A DNA stretch of 60,372 nt from Desulfobacteraceae bacterium (lineage in GTDB: Bacteria; Desulfobacterota; DSM-4660; Desulfatiglandales; Desulfatiglandaceae): the NCBI GenBank assembly GCA_016783065.1, contig JADHXI010000003.1, positions 1 through 60,372 on the forward strand, read 5' to 3'. The translations under genes were made by a program, and so were the position numbers. How positions within the stretch are numbered: the stretch's first letter is position 1; each line of letters starts with the position of its first letter. This document shows positions 8,035 through 16,872 of this stretch, one piece after another. The notes under the pieces were generated by a model that had not been told where the DNA came from, ran no database searches, and worked only from the letters and a program-made list of their open reading frames with translations.

Positions 8035-9261
8035 TTACGGCGTGTCGAGAAATGCCGGCATCAATTCATAACCCTTTTGAAAGGCAAGGCCGGATTTTTT
8101 GGCAAATTGTTCTGAAAACTCGGGGCCTTTGATCTTTCTCGAAAGTTCTTTCCTGCTGCCCCATGCGAATGGCGTGGCATCATTCACGTGGGTCTTCTTA
8201 CTGATGGGTGTAAGATGATCGCTCGCAATCATTATGCGATAATCCCCAAAAGCGGCCATCCCCTTCAGAACGGTTCCCACCACCTTTTCGTCAAAGGCTT
8301 CAATGGCCTGTATCTTTTCTTCAATGTTTCCGTTATGGCTTGCCTCATCAGGAGCTTCCACGTGGACAAACACAAAATCAAGACGCTCAAGGGATTTCAA
8401 TGCCCCCTCTGCTTTGCCAAGATAATTGGTATCAAGATAACCGGTGGCTCCCTCAACTTCTATAGGCTCCATACCCGCACAGGCCCCGATCCCCTTCAAC
8501 AGATCTACTGCGGAGATAATGCCCCCCTGGAGACCGAATTTGTCTCCAAATAGCGGGAGGTTCGGGGCCTTTCCCTGTCCCCACAACCAGATGGAGTTGG
8601 CCATCTCCAGGCCTTTTTCATTTCTCGCCAAATTAACCGGATGTCTCTCTAGATATCCCCATGACTGACGAATGAGGCCCGTGATCGCATCCTGTGCGTG
8701 ACGATTCAAATAGGAGGCCATGTTCTGGTCCAGCACATCATGGGGAGGAATGGTTTCGTTCTCCAGAGGCCCCCCGCCCCACACCAGGAGGTGCCGGTAA
8801 GCGACGCCCGGATAGATCCTTATGGCGGGGATGGTTAATTGCCCTTTCAGCCCTTCAACTATCTGCCATCCCTCCTTGGTGGAGATGTCCCCCGAACTGT
8901 GACTGATCATCACGATCTCGATATCTGATCTCCTGTCGAGGGTGACCAGATTCATTCGAAAGGCCACCTCATCATCACCAAGGCTTACACCCATGCTTGC
9001 TGCTTCAAAGGGGGCCCGGCCATTATGATAAATGCCAGGATCATAACCGAGGAGCGAGAGGTTGGCCACATCGCTCCCCGGTTCCATATCGTCCGGAATG
9101 GTCTTCACAAGACCAACCCTGCAGGCAGCAACTCGATCCATATTTGGGGTCCTGGACACCTCAAGTGGGGTTTTTCCGCCCAGTTCCGGCAGTCCATAGT
9201 CGGCCATGCCGTCTCCAACCAGGAGTACAAATTTTGTCTTGGCTTGATTCTTGGTCGTCAT
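8035..9261 (-). CDS. ApgM-family phosphomutase-like protein; probable alternative homoserine kinase
   Basis: 408 residues of the archaeal-type, cofactor-independent phosphoglycerate mutase family (alkaline-phosphatase fold). GDGMADYGLPELGGKTPLEV opens the protein (metal Asp17), the phospho-accepting Ser63 lies in PGSDVANLSLLGYDP, and HVEAPDEASHNG and ASDHLTPISKKTHVNDATPF give the other metal ligands. The gene is 4 bp after homoserine dehydrogenase on the same strand, with no classical thrB in the window. In many bacteria this family, next to hom or thrC, has been predicted to replace homoserine kinase; I favour that over glycolytic mutase. Function by context only. Confidence 0.8.
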   Translation of the reverse strand: MTTKNQAKTKFVLLVGDGMADYGLPELGGKTPLEVSRTPNMDRVAACRVGLVKTIPDDMEPGSDVANLSLLGYDPGIYHNGRAPFEAASMGVSLGDDEVAFRMNLVTLDRRSDIEIVMISHSSGDISTKEGWQIVEGLKGQLTIPAIRIYPGVAYRHLLVWGGGPLENETIPPHDVLDQNMASYLNRHAQDAITGLIRQSWGYLERHPVNLARNEKGLEMANSIWLWGQGKAPNLPLFGDKFGLQGGIISAVDLLKGIGACAGMEPIEVEGATGYLDTNYLGKAEGALKSLERLDFVFVHVEAPDEASHNGNIEEKIQAIEAFDEKVVGTVLKGMAAFGDYRIMIASDHLTPISKKTHVNDATPFAWGSRKELSRKIKGPEFSEQFAKKSGLAFQKGYELMPAFLDTP

Positions 9262-9265
9262 TTGG

Positions 9266-10570
9266 TCAACGGTTCTCCACGCGGATCATGACTGTCTTAC
9301 CCATAGCCACATCCAATTGATCGATTAGTGAAACAGCCTTTCGAACGTTACTCTCAAGGGCCTCGTGCGTCAGCATCACAATCGGCACAGAACCGCCCGC
9401 ATCCCGTCCCTTCTGGATGACAGAGAATATGCTGATCTGTTGATCGGCCAGGATTCCCGCAATTCTGGAAAGGACGCCCGGCCTGTCCAAGGCCGAAAAT
9501 CTGAAATAAAACTCGCTTGTAAGCTCCTCCATGGGACGTATGGTAATTCCATGGCCGGTTGAGCGAAAATGGGCAAGGGGGGGCATTATCCCGTTTACCC
9601 CCAGCCGGATATGCCTTGCCAGATCGATGATATCCGAAACTACGGCACTTGCCGTGGGCCTTTTGCCTGCTCCCAGGCCGTAATAGAGATTGGGGCCCAC
9701 AAAGTCGCCTTCCAGATAGATTGCATTGTATGCTTCATTGACGTTTGCCAGGATATGGTCTCGAGGGATCATAGCAGGATGAACCCGAGCCTCTAACCGA
9801 TCCCCGAGGTTCCTGCCTATTGCCAAAAGCTTGACACTGTAACCAAACTCACTGGCAAAACGGATGTCATCAGGGGTCAGAGAAGAAATCCCTTCCCTGA
9901 AAATCTCTTCAAAAGATACCGGGCTCCCAAACGCAATGGATATGAGGATGGCCAGCTTATGTGCTGCGTCGGTGCCATCAACATCCAGGGTGGGAGGATC
10001 CTCGGCAAGACCCAGGCTTACGGCATCCTGAACCACCTTGTTATAAGGGTGGCCTTCCCGGGTCATTCTGGTCAAGATGTAGTTGGAGGTTCCGTTCAAA
10101 ATCCCCATAATCGTTTGAATGTGGTTGGCGGAAAGGCCACATCTTAAGGCCCGTACAATTGGTATTCCCCCACCCACACTCGCCTCAAACGCGAGACTCA
10201 CGCCACACCGCTCGGCTGCCTGGTATATCTCCCGGCCGTGCTCGGCCAAAAGGGCCTTATTGGCAGTGACTACATGTTTACCGTTCTCCATTGCCTTTAG
10301 GATATACTCCTTTGCCGGTTCCATGCCGCCAATGAGTTCTACAATAACATTCACATTCGGGTCTTCGATCACATCCATGGAATTTGTGGTCAGGAGCTCT
10401 CGGTCAAGAGTAATCCCTCTGTCAGACTCGGTATCCAGATCTGCAATTTTTCTAATTACAACCTCAGTTCCGGCACGGTTTGAGATGATCTCCCGGTTTT
10501 CCATAAGCGCTTCAACCGTTCCGGCGCCCACTGTTCCGAATCCAATGATCCCAATATTGATTTCCGACAT
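9266..10570 (-). CDS. hom: Homoserine dehydrogenase with ACT domain
   Basis: Reduces aspartate semialdehyde to homoserine, the branch point to threonine and methionine. 434 residues, normal for the monofunctional ACT form. Rossmann NAD(P) motif GFGTVGAGT (residues 10-18), NKALLAEHG, the catalytic-core SFEASVGGGIPIV and GILNGTSNYIL, then a C-terminal ACT domain (RFSALDRPGVLSRIAGILAD) that normally mediates threonine feedback. It sits between the aminotransferase (40 bp upstream) and the ApgM-like gene (4 bp downstream), so the three form an operon. Confidence 0.95.
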   Translation of the reverse strand: MSEINIGIIGFGTVGAGTVEALMENREIISNRAGTEVVIRKIADLDTESDRGITLDRELLTTNSMDVIEDPNVNVIVELIGGMEPAKEYILKAMENGKHVVTANKALLAEHGREIYQAAERCGVSLAFEASVGGGIPIVRALRCGLSANHIQTIMGILNGTSNYILTRMTREGHPYNKVVQDAVSLGLAEDPPTLDVDGTDAAHKLAILISIAFGSPVSFEEIFREGISSLTPDDIRFASEFGYSVKLLAIGRNLGDRLEARVHPAMIPRDHILANVNEAYNAIYLEGDFVGPNLYYGLGAGKRPTASAVVSDIIDLARHIRLGVNGIMPPLAHFRSTGHGITIRPMEELTSEFYFRFSALDRPGVLSRIAGILADQQISIFSVIQKGRDAGGSVPIVMLTHEALESNVRKAVSLIDQLDVAMGKTVMIRVENR

Positions 10571-10609
10571 AGCTCCCTCTCAACAGCCCACGCCTTGTAT
10601 CATGAAGGA

Positions 10610-11776
10610 TTACAAAACCTGCTTGATACCCCTAATGGCCTGCCTGATGCGATGGGGGTTTTCCACAAGGGCAAAACGGACATAGTCGTCCCCATACTCT
10701 CCAAACCCAATGCCCGGCGACACAGCCACCTTGGCCTCATTGATCAACATCTTGGAGAACTCTACCGAACCCATTTCTCTGAACTTCTCGGGTATCCTGC
10801 CCCACACAAACATGGTCGCCTTGGGCTTTTCAATTTTCCAACCCACGCGGTTCAACCCATCGACGAGGGCATCACGTCGTTCCCGGTACGTCGATACAAT
10901 TTCTTCAACGCAGTCGTAGGGTCCATTGAGTGCAATGATTGAGGCAATCTGAATGGGCTGAAACATGCCGTAATCGAGATAGCTTTTTATTCTTCGCAAC
11001 GCCCCAACCAATGCGGGGTTCCCCACGCAAAACCCCACGCGCCACCCCGGCATGGAGTAGCTCTTGGACAGGCTGAAGAATTCAACCCCGATATCCTTTG
11101 CCCCCGGGACCTGAAGAAAGCTGGGGGGCTCGTAGCCGTCAAATACGAGATCGGCATAAGCAAAATCGTGAATAACGGCCATGTCATGTTCCTTACAAAA
11201 GGCCACTATTTTTTCAAAGAACCCCAGGTCCACCACAGCGGTTGTGGGATTATGAGGATAGGAAATGATCAACATCTTCGGGCTCGGCCAGGTCTGCTTG
11301 GTAGCTGTTAGAAGGTCTTCAAAGAAATCCCTGTCAGGACTTATGGGTATGCTCCTGAGGTCTCCGCCGGCAATAATCACGGAATAGGGGTGTATGGGAT
11401 AGGTGGGGTTCTGGGCAAAGACCACATCACCGGGACTGATGGTGGCAAGTACCAGATGGGACAGGCCTTCCTTGGCGCCGATGGTGGCGATGGCCTCCTC
11501 GTCAGGGTCCAGGTCCACATCATAGCGTCTTTTGTACCAATCGCAAATGGCATGCCTCAGCTTGGTGATACCCATAGACGCAGAGTATCGGTGGTTGTGG
11601 CCTTTTTCCGCGGCCTCAACAAGCTTATCGACGATATGTTTGGGTGTAGGGATATCCGGGTTTCCCATCCCAAGGTCTATAATATCCTCCCCTCTGTGCC
11701 TTGCCGCCATCTTGATCTCATTCACGGTGGCAAAGACATAGGGGGGTAGCCGGCTCATTCTCCTGAATTCTTGCAT
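10610..11776 (-). CDS. Class I/II PLP aminotransferase, AlaC-like
   Basis: PLP-dependent transaminase, about 388 residues from the chosen start. The fold I motifs are present: [30 protein letters not shown], the Schiff-base lysine in [15 protein letters not shown] (near residue 238), and a C-terminal Arg region ([12 protein letters not shown]). The family covers glutamate-pyruvate (AlaC), aspartate and LL-DAP aminotransferases; with hom next to it, an aspartate or homoserine-related role is plausible. Start at 11776 chosen because GAGGAG lies about 10 bp upstream and family members begin close to the EFRR-LPPYVF motif; an ATG at 11809 is also in frame. Confidence 0.88.
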   Translation of the reverse strand: MQEFRRMSRLPPYVFATVNEIKMAARHRGEDIIDLGMGNPDIPTPKHIVDKLVEAAEKGHNHRYSASMGITKLRHAICDWYKRRYDVDLDPDEEAIATIGAKEGLSHLVLATISPGDVVFAQNPTYPIHPYSVIIAGGDLRSIPISPDRDFFEDLLTATKQTWPSPKMLIISYPHNPTTAVVDLGFFEKIVAFCKEHDMAVIHDFAYADLVFDGYEPPSFLQVPGAKDIGVEFFSLSKSYSMPGWRVGFCVGNPALVGALRRIKSYLDYGMFQPIQIASIIALNGPYDCVEEIVSTYRERRDALVDGLNRVGWKIEKPKATMFVWGRIPEKFREMGSVEFSKMLINEAKVAVSPGIGFGEYGDDYVRFALVENPHRIRQAIRGIKQVL

Positions 11777-11789
11777 GACCTCAATCTCC

Positions 11790-11870
11790 TCAAGCAAATC
11801 CTGCGACATCTGGCTGTCTGAAATACGGAAGATAACCCGGTTGGGAGAAACCGTCGGAGTTCACCTGCAT
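11790..11870 (-). CDS. Possible leader peptide of the hom operon (26 codons)
   Basis: An ATG with AAAGGA 7 bases upstream opens a 26-codon frame ([20 protein letters not shown] then DVAGFA). Its TGA stop overlaps the GAGGAG sequence that serves the downstream aminotransferase, a layout that would couple their translation. It is not enriched in Thr, Ile or Met codons, so classical attenuation is not indicated. Speculative. Confidence 0.25.
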   Translation of the reverse strand: MQVNSDGFSQPGYLPYFRQPDVAGFA

Positions 11871-12063
11871 TTGTTTCCTTTCACCCAACGGGGCCAGAAG
11901 GATTCTATTACAACATGGGGGATGAAAAATCAAAAGTTAATTTTTCGCGTGGATGCAAGCGCTGATTCAGTTTCGTGGAGGTTGTTAGGGTGTCCCTGCA
12001 GAGGTGAGTTAAAGGAATTTTGGAGGCGTCAGACTGTTCATTCCCTGGATTACATTTTTGGGA
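11871..12063. other. Intergenic stretch upstream of the aminotransferase-hom operon
   Basis: No supported gene. A long plus-strand frame spans it but is the antisense of the neighbouring genes. The region should hold the promoter of the minus-strand hom operon; I see no clear hexamers or known riboswitch fold. Confidence 0.4.
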
Positions 12064-12110
12064 AAGGGACAGCGGCCGGGAGTCCTGAGCCCCGGTTACT
12101 GCCCCTTTTT
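12062..12110. terminator. Bidirectional terminator-like hairpin
   Basis: AAAGGGACAG plus GGCCGGG pairs with CCCGG plus CTGCCCCTTT with small bulges. It is followed by TTTTT on the + strand and by CCCTTTCCC on the minus strand. It lies just after the stop of the minus-strand gene at 12117, so it most likely ends that transcript. Confidence 0.6.
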
Positions 12111-12116
12111 GATGCG

Positions 12117-12737
12117 CTATTTTTTGGGTGTCCTATCGAGCTTGTTTCTGACGAAGTTGAACTCGCAGTACTGATTGGTAAGACAGAGCTGCGAGGGAAA
12201 ATTAAACACCCACTTATCATAAAGCCCCGTCAGTTTCAGATATGTCTCAAAGATGGCGTAGTTACAGTCCACCTGGATCTTCTGGTTGTATTTCTCCGCC
12301 TCATCTGGGGGGAGCAAGTTCCACATTACCTGGGTGGTGTAAGGGCAATCGTAACAGCGAAGGGTAACCCTGTCTTCAGTGTCTTCCACGATCTCCATGG
12401 GATTGCCGAAAAGGGCAAAACTCTTGATCATAATTTGAGCGATATCGTGAATGGTCCAATCAGTGTCTTCGGGTTTTTTCCCGATGAGTTCACAGAGACC
12501 CGGCCATTCCAATTTGGAACGTATCTCCCACATCCTTGCGTAGAGTTGGGCCGCCCTGTCGGTCCCCACCTCCTCTTCCATGGCGGTGAAGGCAGCGTAG
12601 TCATGCAGTGTCCACAAGACCATGGCATCATTGTAGGCCCTTTCCCAGGTGTACTCGGGCTGGAGTTTCATGATCTCTCGCATGTTGTCTATGAAGCTCT
12701 CTTTACGAATGTCTCTTGCGCATTGGCTACAACTCAT
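12117..12737 (-). CDS. ATC-hydrolase-like protein (DUF6125 type), paralogue 1
   Basis: 206 residues, cytoplasmic. Resembles the L-2-amino-thiazoline-4-carboxylic acid hydrolase-like family: a helical N-terminal half (HDYAAFTAMEEEVG), an RCYDCPYTTQVMW segment with Cys residues where the other paralogue has LCCPYW, and a C-terminal VDCNYAIFETYLKLTGLYDKW echoing the paralogue's NYYEAILKALGVFDRYSF. SD AAAGGAGGTGCAAC before ATG is excellent. The substrate is unknown; the named activity (cleavage of a thiazoline to cysteine) is known only for distant members. A second copy lies at 15992. Confidence 0.7.
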   Translation of the reverse strand: MSCSQCARDIRKESFIDNMREIMKLQPEYTWERAYNDAMVLWTLHDYAAFTAMEEEVGTDRAAQLYARMWEIRSKLEWPGLCELIGKKPEDTDWTIHDIAQIMIKSFALFGNPMEIVEDTEDRVTLRCYDCPYTTQVMWNLLPPDEAEKYNQKIQVDCNYAIFETYLKLTGLYDKWVFNFPSQLCLTNQYCEFNFVRNKLDRTPKK

Positions 12738-12834
12738 GTTGCACCTCCTTTTTTGGTTGGTTTTTGATTCTCGTTAACTTTAAATCCCTGTAACACTTTA
12801 GCCCTTCGAAACCAGGTCAATGGGGATTCCGTCG

Positions 12835-13944
12835 CTAAAACTCAGATAATGGGTCATACCTGAAACCCATGCTCTCGGCCACCGCCTTGTGGACGACGCT
12901 TCCACGGATCAGGTTCATTCCCTTGGCAATCGCCGGGTTCTCCTTCATGGCTTCCTTGTAGCCCAAATTGGCGATCTCCAGCGCATAGGAAAGCGTCGCA
13001 TTGGTCAGGGCAAGTGTCGAAGTCCTGGGGACGGCCCCGGGCATATTGTTCACACAGTAATGAACGATGCCCTCCTCAACATAGGTCGGGTCGTCGTGGG
13101 TCGTTGGGTGACTTGTCTCGCATGATCCGCCCTGATCAATGGAAATGTCAACGATGGCAGCCCCCGGTTTCATTTTCTTGAGAAGATTCCGCGAGATCAG
13201 TTTGGGGGCCCGTGCCCCCGGAATCAGGACCGAAGAGATAACCAGATCCGCTTTCACGATCTCTTCTTCCAGAGTGCCCTCGTTTGACATCAGGGTGGTC
13301 ACACTGCCGCGCATCACGTCATTTATGTAGTCAAGGCGCTCCTGGTTTATGTCCAGGATGCTGACCCTTGCGCCGTTTCCGACGGCGCTGAAACAGGCAT
13401 GAAGCCCGGAGACTCCGGCGCCAATAATCACCACATACGCCGGGCGGACCCCCGGAACGCCACTCAGAAGAATACCCCTTCCGCCTGTTTGCGCCTCAAG
13501 GCAGTATGCCCCTGCCTGGACAGCCAGTCGCCCGGCAACAGCGCTCATGGGTGCCAAAAGAGGCAATGAGCCGTTCTCGGTCTGAATGGTCTCGTAGGCA
13601 ATGCCGACAATCTTTTTCTCAATCAGCTTTTCCGTGAGATCTTTGTCGGCGGCCAGATGGAGATAGGTAAATATTACCTGGTCCTCCCGCATCAAATCAA
13701 ATTCCTGGGGAAGAGGTTCCTTTACTTTCAGGATCATGTCCGAATCCGCCCATACCTCCTGACGATTCCCCTTGATTTGGGCACCCGCCTGAGTGTAGCT
13801 TTCATCAACAAAACCGCTCCCCAGGCCGGCCCCCGATTGAATCAGAACCTGATGGCCCGCTTGCACCAGTGTCCTGACCCCGGAGGGGGTAACCCCCACC
13901 CGTTTCTCGGCCACTTTCAATTCTGTGGGAATACCGATGATCAT
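12835..13944 (-). CDS. ald: Alanine dehydrogenase
   Basis: Oxidatively deaminates L-alanine to pyruvate, ammonia and NADH. 369 residues, the usual length. The N-terminal IGIPTELKVAEKRVGVTPSG, Lys75 in ILKVKEPLP and His96 in TYLHLA match the known substrate-binding and catalytic positions of Ald, and the NAD motif GAGVSG is at 175-180. SD GGGAGG precedes the start. In this window it would take up L-alanine formed from D-alanine by the racemase at 23880, linking OrtAB products to pyruvate and to NADH for energy metabolism. Confidence 0.96.
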   Translation of the reverse strand: MIIGIPTELKVAEKRVGVTPSGVRTLVQAGHQVLIQSGAGLGSGFVDESYTQAGAQIKGNRQEVWADSDMILKVKEPLPQEFDLMREDQVIFTYLHLAADKDLTEKLIEKKIVGIAYETIQTENGSLPLLAPMSAVAGRLAVQAGAYCLEAQTGGRGILLSGVPGVRPAYVVIIGAGVSGLHACFSAVGNGARVSILDINQERLDYINDVMRGSVTTLMSNEGTLEEEIVKADLVISSVLIPGARAPKLISRNLLKKMKPGAAIVDISIDQGGSCETSHPTTHDDPTYVEEGIVHYCVNNMPGAVPRTSTLALTNATLSYALEIANLGYKEAMKENPAIAKGMNLIRGSVVHKAVAESMGFRYDPLSEF

Positions 13945-14118
13945 TGCTAAATCCTCCCTGTATGTTCTAAACGATTCCGTATACGTTCACAGGGCATCTC
14001 TTTGTGCCCTCATCTCCGTCAACACCTCCATAACAATCCGGGGCTTGGAGTAATGGAGTGATGGAACATGAGGCATTTTTTGCGGGGATCTGCGTCACCC
14101 CTTTATGACAACCCCCTG
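13945..14118. other. Gap between ald and the M28 peptidase gene
   Basis: 174 bp. Holds the ald ribosome-binding site (GGGAGG) next to the start and a weak GGGG / CCCC hairpin near 14075-14100 after the peptidase stop, without a good U-tract. No gene seen. Confidence 0.4.
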
Positions 14119-15438
14119 TCACCGCGGGAAGACGATGCTCGTGTCGTTGGCCACTCGCCAGGCAGCCACCCCGATGACCTGGGCCACCGCCTTGACGCCA
14201 TTCCAGTCAATATTATCCACATGCTCGTTGTCGCTGTGGTAGTTGGGATCATCGGCCTTCCAAATGCACATGGCGGGCACCCCGTGTTCGTTGAGATGCC
14301 CCTCCTCGGGTGTGCCCCACCCTCCCCACAGATGACCGAGGTGCACCCCGATCTCCTTCCCAACATTCTCCACAAAGTCGTTGAGTTCCCTGTTGTGTTT
14401 TACCTGATGGTCGGGTTGGTCCGGATAGGTACCCCCGTCAACGATTCGGGCCGGGCCACCCACCCCCACCATGTCAATATTAAAGCCGGCGACAGCATCC
14501 AGAAGGGTTCCCTCCTTTTCCCTGTTGGCGATGTATTGGATCATGCCATCGGAGATACCCTCCTCGGAGCCGGTGGAGATGAATTCGATGGTGCGTTTTG
14601 GCGCAGGCAGTTTGGCCATTATCTCCGCAAGCTTCATTATGACCACCGTACCGGTGCCATTGTCGTTGGCGCCACTGCAGGCGCCGTCATCCCGGTGTGC
14701 GTGAATCAACACCCTCTCCCTCGGTTCTTGAGCGCCCGTTAAAAAGGCACGAACATTACCGCCATCCCGGGGCTCTATCAGGCAAGCTACCTCTATATGC
14801 GCACGAACCCCACCCCGTCCAACGGCGTGGAGCAATTCCATGGCATCTGTACTTCCAATGGTCACACAGGGAACGCTTTGATCCTGACCCGGGTACTCAT
14901 GTTCCCAACCGCGGCTGTGGTCCCATCTCCCGAAAGAGTGGGATGGGGTGAAGGCCACGGGGCTTCCGTTGCATACCACAAATGCCAATGCCCCATGTCG
15001 CTTTGCCCTGGTGGAAAAGCTTCCGAGCCAGAACAACGGGTCTGCTGAGCTGGCCTGTGCCAGGGCTATCTTCCCTCTTACATTGGCGACAGCAAATTCC
15101 TCTTCCGTTCCTTTGCCCACGAATACCAATTCGCCCTCCACCCCCCCTTCGGGTGTGGGATATGAATAGTATGCGGCCCGTGACACCAGCGCACGATCAA
15201 GTGGGGCCCCTGCCTTGAAGGTAGTGCCCCCGTATTCCCAGGACAAGGTGTTGAAACCATCAAGCTCCACCTTCAACTCCTGGGCGGTAAAGTGATCCGA
15301 AATCCATTCAATGGCCCTGCGATCACCCTCCGTGCCTGACATGCGGCTGCCGATGTCCTGGGAAAGGTAGCGGTCCCATTCGTACATTTCCCACGGGTCG
15401 ATCCCTTCCAGTATGACCTTTTCTTCCCGGGTTACCAT
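14119..15438 (-). CDS. M28-family zinc metallopeptidase (aminopeptidase/carboxypeptidase type)
   Basis: 439 residues without a signal peptide, so probably cytoplasmic. Two-zinc peptidase signature: HAHRDDGACSGANDNGTG (near residues 242-260; His and Asp ligands, then the bridging Asp), the general-base pair STGSEEG with an extra acidic residue, a later NIDMVG Asp, and a final His in DNEHVDNIDW. An N-terminal PA-like insertion region is suggested by residues 90-180. M28 enzymes release N- or C-terminal residues from peptides. Spaced 14 bp from the flavodoxin-like gene upstream, it belongs to the catabolic run on this strand. Confidence 0.87.
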   Translation of the reverse strand: MVTREEKVILEGIDPWEMYEWDRYLSQDIGSRMSGTEGDRRAIEWISDHFTAQELKVELDGFNTLSWEYGGTTFKAGAPLDRALVSRAAYYSYPTPEGGVEGELVFVGKGTEEEFAVANVRGKIALAQASSADPLFWLGSFSTRAKRHGALAFVVCNGSPVAFTPSHSFGRWDHSRGWEHEYPGQDQSVPCVTIGSTDAMELLHAVGRGGVRAHIEVACLIEPRDGGNVRAFLTGAQEPRERVLIHAHRDDGACSGANDNGTGTVVIMKLAEIMAKLPAPKRTIEFISTGSEEGISDGMIQYIANREKEGTLLDAVAGFNIDMVGVGGPARIVDGGTYPDQPDHQVKHNRELNDFVENVGKEIGVHLGHLWGGWGTPEEGHLNEHGVPAMCIWKADDPNYHSDNEHVDNIDWNGVKAVAQVIGVAAWRVANDTSIVFPR

Positions 15439-15452
15439 TGAAACACCTCCAC

Positions 15453-15935
15453 CTATCCTGCCCCATGGATCTTCTTGACGATCCTCGCGACGTTTGCCCC
15501 GAACTCCCTACAGACCTTCTTGCGTTCATCATCCGGGGTCCCCACCGAAAGCGGCCCATAATGACCGCCTGAGACAAAACCGGGAACAATCATCCCGTGA
15601 ACCAGAAAAGCCCGCAGGATATCCAGGATGGCCGTCTCTCCGCCGCCTCCCAAATCTCCGCAGGAAGAAAAGGCCGCGCCGACTTTCCCCTCCAGTTTCT
15701 TGAAGTGCTTGATACTCCCATCAATCAGCTTTTTGACCTCTGCCGTTGTGGCCGCGAAGTAGGTGGGTGCTCCGATAATGATCCCTTGGGGCTCGAGCAA
15801 ATCATCCAGGCTCGTTTCCTCAATTTTTTTTCGGACCACTTCGACTCCCTCATCTTTGACACCTTCCTCAACGGCCTCTGACATAGCTGCTGTGTTCCCT
15901 GTTTTGGACTGATAAATAATCAAAATTCTTGCCAT
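15453..15935 (-). CDS. Flavodoxin / WrbA-like NAD(P)H-dependent FMN protein
   Basis: 160 residues from the chosen start; the upstream in-frame ATG is part of the ATGGAGGAG ribosome-binding site. FMN phosphate-binding loop YQSKTGNTAAM (flavodoxin pattern with TGNT), the second loop GAPTYFAATTAEVK and the third SSCGDLGGGGETA. Proteins of this type are WrbA-like quinone reductases or simple electron carriers. It could serve as electron acceptor for a neighbouring catabolic enzyme, but nothing shows which one. Confidence 0.82.
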   Translation of the reverse strand: MARILIIYQSKTGNTAAMSEAVEEGVKDEGVEVVRKKIEETSLDDLLEPQGIIIGAPTYFAATTAEVKKLIDGSIKHFKKLEGKVGAAFSSCGDLGGGGETAILDILRAFLVHGMIVPGFVSGGHYGPLSVGTPDDERKKVCREFGANVARIVKKIHGAG

Positions 15936-15991
15936 AGCAAGCTCCTCCATACCATTATTGGTGAATGTCTTTGACGTATCGCCCTTTCGCT

Positions 15992-16828
15992 TTATGACCG
16001 CTTTGTGAACCTGACGCGGCAGACATCATCCCCGCAGCAGAGAAATTTATCCATGGTAAAGGAATACCGGTCAAATACCCCAAGTGCCTTCAAGATTGCC
16101 TCATAATAGTTGGTCGAAACGGGTGCCTCACATTTCAGGGTCATGGAGCGGGCGGTTTCTTCCCCCAGAATTTCTCTCATACTGTACCAATAGGGGCAAC
16201 AAAGTATTTCTGCTTCATGGACATTTTCGTCATGCCGGGTCACCTTGTATGGACAGGCAATCAATTCCCAATAGATCTTGGAGAGTTCACCAAGCTTATC
16301 CATATCCACATCATCCGGCCCTGAGATCCCCACTGCCTTCTTAACCTCATCCAGCCCTGACAGCGCAAAGGTCTCCCAAAGGCCCATATAGAGGGGAAAC
16401 CCGTCCTTTGTCCCCAGATGGTTCTCCAGTCTAAGGTAGATGTTGAAGTCAAGCAGGGCAAAAAGCCTGACCCAGTTCAGCAGGGATTCGTTGACATCTT
16501 TTCCGGAACCCCTTATGGCCGGGTGTTCCGAGTCCTCCAGGATTTGAGAAAGGGTGTCCCCTACCTTCTCGATATCGATGGGTTCTGTGAGGCCGATCTT
16601 CTCTTTGATCGCCTCTGGGGCTTTCTCCTCCACATGGATCCAGATATCTTTTAGAATTTTTTCTTTTGTATCCTCCTCAACGCTGCTCAACCCTTCAAGA
16701 AGATTGGAATAATGAAAAGCGAGTCCATGCGACCAGGTAAGAATGTCGTCCTCCGCCGTGTGCCCTATCTCAGCGAGGCTTCCAAAAAGGCCAAGAGATC
16801 CCTGAGACCTCTGTTCGCTTGCTGCCAT
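15992..16828 (-). CDS. ATC-hydrolase-like protein (DUF6125 type), paralogue 2
   Basis: 278 residues. The C-terminal half matches the family style of the gene at 12117: HDENVHEAEILCCPYWYSMR, then CEAPVSTNYYEAILKALGVF and FLCCGDDVCRVRF, with several Cys near the end. The N-terminal half is an extra helical region rich in E and K (residues 40-130) absent from paralogue 1. Function unknown. It lies 57 bp upstream of the flavodoxin-like gene and 45 bp downstream of the D-aminoacylase, so it looks cotranscribed with both. Confidence 0.65.
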   Translation of the reverse strand: MAASEQRSQGSLGLFGSLAEIGHTAEDDILTWSHGLAFHYSNLLEGLSSVEEDTKEKILKDIWIHVEEKAPEAIKEKIGLTEPIDIEKVGDTLSQILEDSEHPAIRGSGKDVNESLLNWVRLFALLDFNIYLRLENHLGTKDGFPLYMGLWETFALSGLDEVKKAVGISGPDDVDMDKLGELSKIYWELIACPYKVTRHDENVHEAEILCCPYWYSMREILGEETARSMTLKCEAPVSTNYYEAILKALGVFDRYSFTMDKFLCCGDDVCRVRFTKRS

Positions 16829-16872
16829 GTGTCCCTCCTTATTCTTCGGAAATGATTTTGAGAAATCGTCAA

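Noticed and set aside
11775-12767. 330-codon plus-strand open frame
   Set aside because: It is the antisense of the minus-strand ATC-hydrolase-like gene (12117-12737) and of the hom-operon leader; composition is odd, there is no RBS and no domain.
14068-14742. 224-codon plus-strand open frame opposite the M28 peptidase
   Set aside because: Antisense shadow; the minus strand has an intact zinc-peptidase motif set.
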